In this document: piece after piece, positions 49,211 to 51,894 of the stretch
Numbering within the stretch: the first letter of the stretch is position 1
Layout of the letters: each line of letters opens with the position of its first letter
Source of the DNA: Myxococcota bacterium
Lineage (GTDB): Bacteria > Myxococcota_A > Polyangia > JAAYKL01
Direction of reading: 5' to 3'
Length of the DNA: 51,894 nucleotides
Assembly: GCA_028278265.1 (NCBI GenBank)
Contig: JANQET010000315.1
Location: 1 to 51,894 of the forward strand
Notes under the pieces: model-generated
Told to the model about the DNA's origin: nothing
The model's input: only the letters and a program-made list of their open reading frames with translations
Databases searched by the model: none
Position numbers and translations under genes: made by a program

Positions 49211-50662
49211 TTATAGCTCGAACGCTTCGATCGCCTTGCGCCAAGCGGAAAAAGTCCCCCCCTGACGATGGGCCTGAATCGCGGCCAGGGCGGCGCGCTC
49301 CCCCCCATGGGCCAACTTCCAGTCGACCCAAGACCAGCGGGGGGAGGTGGGGGTGAGGCGGGCGCGTCCGGCGATCAGCTTCTTGAGCAATTCCAAGCGT
49401 TGTTTGATGGTGCGCAGGGGGGCCATCTCCTGATCGGCCAGGGGCGTTCCGGGCTTGGGCACCAGGGCCTGCACCGCCACTGAGATAGTGATGGTTTGGC
49501 AAAGCTCGCGCAGTAGGGTGGCGAACTCATTGATATCCTCATCGGTTTCACTAGGCAACCCGACCATGGCGTAGAGCTTGAGCCGCTTGAGACCCACCTT
49601 GGCCGCGAGATGGGCGGCCTCTATCAGGTTGGTACCGTCGATGCCTTTGTGGATTTGCCGACGCAGGTGATCCGAGGTCCCGTCCGCGGCAAGGGTCAGG
49701 GTGCGCAGACCGCCCCGTTTCAGGGTGCGGGTGAGTTGTTCGGTGAGTCGATCGGCCCGGATGCTGGAGAGGGAGACCCGTCTGCCGGTGTCGACGATGG
49801 CTTCGACCAGCGCCTCGATTTGTGGGTGATCGGTCACGGCCGCACCCACCAAGCCAACCCCCGGTGCGTCAGCGGGGATGGCCGACAGAATGCGATCGGC
49901 ATCGATCGCGCGAAAGCAGCCGGCGCCGTGCGCCCGGGCGGACATCACGCAGAAGGCGCAGCCCCGCTTGCACCCTCGGGTCGCCTCGATCAGGAACAGG
50001 TTTTTCAACTCCGCCTCAGAAGACCACGTGGCCGCAATCGCCGGAAGCTGCTCAACCGAAGCGTGTGTTGCCCGTGGCGGCGACGGATATTCCCCCGGTA
50101 ACCAGATTCCGGCGGTGTCTCCGGCCAACGCCTCCAACAGTTCGGCTTTGTCCCGCGTCCCGGCGATCGCCCTGCCCAGCCGGGCCAACACCGGTTCGGC
50201 TTCTCCGACGACCACCACATCGGCCAAGGGGGCGACCAGCCGGGGATCGACGTAGGTCAGGGGGCCACCGATGATCACCGGTGGCGTCCCGCCTGCCCGA
50301 TCATCCCGCAGGGCGGCAAGTCCCGCGGCATCGAGGAGCTCGATGATGCCGCCGAGATCTGTTTCGCAAGCTGCTGAGAAGGCGATGGCACTGCAGCGGG
50401 AGATTGGGTGAGCGGTCTCCAGGGTGACCAGCGGACGCGGGGCAGCGGTGGCGGTATTCAAGAAAAACCGTTCACAGGCCAGCCCGGGAATTCCGTTGAG
50501 CTCGCGGTAGACGGTTTGCACGCCCAACGAGGAAGCCCCGACGCGATAGGGAGCGGGATAGCCCAAGGCGACCAGGGAGCCGGACTGGCGAAAGATCGTT
50601 CCCCGTTCGTCCACCGGAAGAGACGGCCGGACATGGTGCTTTTTAATCGGTGATCGCCCCAT
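49211..50662 (-). CDS. Radical SAM protein with B12-binding-like N-terminus
   Basis: About 483 aa from the ATG at 50662 (GAGGGCGAA upstream); a TTG start 18 codons earlier is less likely. The Cx3Cx2C cluster motif is RGCKRGCAFC in the middle, binding the [4Fe-4S] that reduces S-adenosylmethionine. The N-terminal 200 residues have the repeated strands of B12-binding-type domains (AIAFSAACETDLGGIIELLD, VIIGGPLTYVDPRL, VVVVGEAEPVL) but no DxHxxG, so cobalamin binding is doubtful. After the cluster: LSSIRADRLTEQL, LTLAADGTSDHLRRQIHKG, LYAMVGLPSETDEDI. This architecture occurs in YgiQ-like and anaerobic-lipid/heme-type families. The exact substrate cannot be told. Confidence 0.86.
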   Translation of the reverse strand: MGRSPIKKHHVRPSLPVDERGTIFRQSGSLVALGYPAPYRVGASSLGVQTVYRELNGIPGLACERFFLNTATAAPRPLVTLETAHPISRCSAIAFSAACETDLGGIIELLDAAGLAALRDDRAGGTPPVIIGGPLTYVDPRLVAPLADVVVVGEAEPVLARLGRAIAGTRDKAELLEALAGDTAGIWLPGEYPSPPRATHASVEQLPAIAATWSSEAELKNLFLIEATRGCKRGCAFCVMSARAHGAGCFRAIDADRILSAIPADAPGVGLVGAAVTDHPQIEALVEAIVDTGRRVSLSSIRADRLTEQLTRTLKRGGLRTLTLAADGTSDHLRRQIHKGIDGTNLIEAAHLAAKVGLKRLKLYAMVGLPSETDEDINEFATLLRELCQTITISVAVQALVPKPGTPLADQEMAPLRTIKQRLELLKKLIAGRARLTPTSPRWSWVDWKLAHGGERAALAAIQAHRQGGTFSAWRKAIEAFEL

Positions 50663-50830
50663 TTCGCCCTCAGTATACGCGCAAACGCCGCGGAAAAAAG
50701 AGTTTGTCACGCGCAATGAAATCCTGTGGCATCGCGCTTTTGACCGTGTTATACAACCGCTGCCCGGCGCTGGGTGAAGTAGTGGGCACCAGGGCCGAAG
50801 AAGATATTGCCCATCGCGTGGAGGTTAAAC

Positions 50831-51004
50831 ATGGGAATTCCAACAATCGATAAAGATGAATGTACAGGCTGTGAAGAGTGTGTCGAGGCGTGTCCTGCCG
50901 AATGCATCACCATGAAAGACGCTATCGCCATTATCGACGGCGGCGAGTGCACCGAGTGCAGCGCGTGTGTCGATACGTGTCCTGCCGAGGCCATCGCCGA
51001 ATAA
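50831..51004 (+). CDS. Two-cluster [4Fe-4S] ferredoxin
   Basis: 57 aa from the ATG at 50831 (GGAGGTTAAAC upstream). Two CxxCxxCxxxCP sets: Cys11, 14, 17, 21 (CTGCEECVEAC) and Cys40, 43, 46, 50 (CTECSACVDTC). A further Cys25 follows the first. Each set binds one low-potential [4Fe-4S]. It is a clostridial-type soluble electron carrier, a likely redox partner for radical SAM enzymes or for ferredoxin-linked hydrogenases in this genome. The first 35 bases of its 168-bp upstream gap after the radical SAM start are the only part with any feature seen; no promoter could be picked out with confidence. Confidence 0.95.
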   Translation: MGIPTIDKDECTGCEECVEACPAECITMKDAIAIIDGGECTECSACVDTCPAEAIAE

Positions 51005-51054
51005 GCGCCTCATGATCCTCGCCCGGCACCGCAAAGTGCGATAAACTGCCGAGC

Positions 51055-51762
51055 ATGCCCGACGGAACGTTTCCCCCAGGACAAGGAAGAGTGGCCAAGG
51101 CCGCGCGCGCGGGGCTGTTCCCCGTTCCGCCGACCCTGGTCTTCGGTGCTGCGATGTTGGCCACCGCCGGGGTACTGGCCATCGCCTCCCGGTGGGTCTC
51201 GACGGGGATGGTCGAGATGACGAGTCAGGCCCTCACTCGCGCGGTTTCCCGGGGAGAACCGTGGCCGGCGCTGCAAGCGGTATTGCGGGGTGGAGTGGTC
51301 TTTGTACTGCCGTTGCTCGGTGCGGTGCTGGTCGCCGTGCTGATCGCAGCCGGCGTCCCCGCATTGGTGGTGCGGCGGGGCAAGCCGCGCACCTCGGTTT
51401 CCCTGCCGCGGGTGGGATCCCGTTCTGCGGCGATTCTCGTTTTTCGCGGGACCGGGGTGCTGGTGTTCGCCCTGGTGGCGGTGAAAACGATGCGCGATCA
51501 CGCAATACTGATCCCAGATCTGATCGATGGTCGACTGACCGCGTTGGCACATCTTCGAGAAATCCTCGTCAATCTGTTCGCCGGTGCCGGTGTGATTGGG
51601 GGGATTGTCGGATTGATGGAGCTCGTTTACCAGCGCCATCGGGTCTGGCGCGCCCTGCATCTCAATCGCTCTGAAGCCAATCGGGAAGCCCGCGCCGCCG
51701 GAGGGGATCGGTCGGTCCGGGCAGAGCAACGGCGCCGCAGCCGAATCGGGGGTCGGTCGTGA
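51055..51762 (+). CDS. FlhB-like integral membrane protein lacking the C-terminal domain
   Basis: 235 aa, with four hydrophobic segments (about 27-46, 80-105, 122-144, 174-198). The N-terminal GQGRVAKAARAG resembles the GQVAKS start of FlhB/YscU. The last part, LVYQRHRVWRALHLNRSEA then NREARAAGGDRSVRAEQRRR, matches the FlhB linker (DYxYQxxxFxKxLRMSKQEIKDExKxxEGDPxVKxxxR). The protein then ends, so the cytoplasmic domain with the autocleaved NPTH motif is missing. FlhB is the export-gate and substrate-specificity switch of flagellar type III export. No other flagellar or T3SS gene is present here. The assignment rests on pattern recognition and is not certain. It overlaps the next gene by GTGA. 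Confidence 0.55.
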   Translation: MPDGTFPPGQGRVAKAARAGLFPVPPTLVFGAAMLATAGVLAIASRWVSTGMVEMTSQALTRAVSRGEPWPALQAVLRGGVVFVLPLLGAVLVAVLIAAGVPALVVRRGKPRTSVSLPRVGSRSAAILVFRGTGVLVFALVAVKTMRDHAILIPDLIDGRLTALAHLREILVNLFAGAGVIGGIVGLMELVYQRHRVWRALHLNRSEANREARAAGGDRSVRAEQRRRSRIGGRS

Positions 51763-51894
51763 CCCGAGAGTTGATTTGGCAGGTGGCTGTACCCGCTCCC
51801 CTGCGGCGGTCGTTTCACTACGAGATTCCCGAATCGCAGGGCCGGCCGCTGGCCGGGTGTCGGGTCTGGTGGCCTTTCCCGTAGCCATGCGGCA
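51759..51894 (+). pseudogene. priA: Start of priA-like gene, interrupted by stop at window end
   Basis: From the GTG at 51759 the frame reads RELIWQVAVPAPLRRSF, HYEIPE and RPLAGCRVWWPF, which matches the opening of replication restart helicase PriA (the 3' DNA-binding domain: PVARVALPVPLRRxFDY, PLxGxRVxVPFG). After PFP it meets TAG at 51882. The other frame of the final bases would continue with an Arg-Ser-like segment, so one missing base just before 51881 could explain the break. The window ends 10 bases later, so whether this is a real frameshift or a sequencing/assembly fault at the edge cannot be decided. Confidence 0.5.

Overview
The window is about 52 kb of GC-rich, tightly packed bacterial chromosome, with 47 protein genes supported, no rRNA, tRNA, insertion sequence or CRISPR array seen, and no gene-free stretch longer than about 250 bases. 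The gene content suggests a Gram-negative, at least partly anaerobic bacterium of deltaproteobacterial grade (Myxococcota / Desulfobacterota-like). The pointers are many lipoproteins with acidic or Cys-rich spacers, an FHA-GAF-sigma54 activator, a PAS protein with a C-terminal CxxC knuckle, an Hdr-linked [NiFe] hydrogenase and the tig-clpP-clpX-lon order. The lineage is inference from gene content; no marker rRNA is present.

Layout. 1-4 kb: an outer-membrane-type protein (3' end outside the window), then a DUF4159 protein with a Tat-like signal and a membrane VWA protein. 4-12.5 kb: a MarR regulator, a large hybrid histidine kinase, a steroid-5-alpha-reductase-like membrane enzyme paired with a PAS protein, folC with a cyclic-nucleotide-binding protein, and a lipoprotein with an Asp/Ser-rich linker. 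12.7-14.4 kb: dapA-dapB (lysine/diaminopimelate). 14.5-18.5 kb: a sigma54 activator followed by two exported proteins. 18.6-21.8 kb: Ca2+/Na+ antiporter, N-terminally extended bS21, TatA, LptF/G-like permease. 21.8-29.7 kb: HEAT protein, argF, response regulator plus cysteine desulfurase, a UPF0158-like protein, an exported protein plus rimI, a lipoprotein plus LD-carboxypeptidase.

29.6-35 kb is the metabolic centrepiece. It is a four-gene minus-strand operon (HdrA-MvhD fusion, hydrogenase small subunit, large subunit, maturation protease) with stop/start overlaps, and no hdrB or hdrC is present. 35-42 kb: DUF1697, then ffh, a CBM9-like protein, a TPR/barrel protein and folK in one run, a second MarR nearly identical to the first in its DNA-binding region, and a PilZ protein with two degenerate receiver domains. 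42.2-48.1 kb: the proteostasis block tig-clpP-clpX-lon. 48-51.9 kb: an outer-membrane protein with thrombospondin-3-like repeats, a radical SAM protein, a 2x[4Fe-4S] ferredoxin, an orphan FlhB-like membrane protein and the first 41 codons of a priA-like gene that hits a stop just before the window ends.

The items most worth a second look are the HdrA-MvhD/hydrogenase operon without HdrBC, the PAS plus steroid-reductase-like pair, the FlhB-like protein without its autocleavage domain, the twin MarR regulators, the extended bS21 and the imperfect 15-bp hairpin upstream of ffh. No wholly new multi-gene system could be shown from sequence reading alone.
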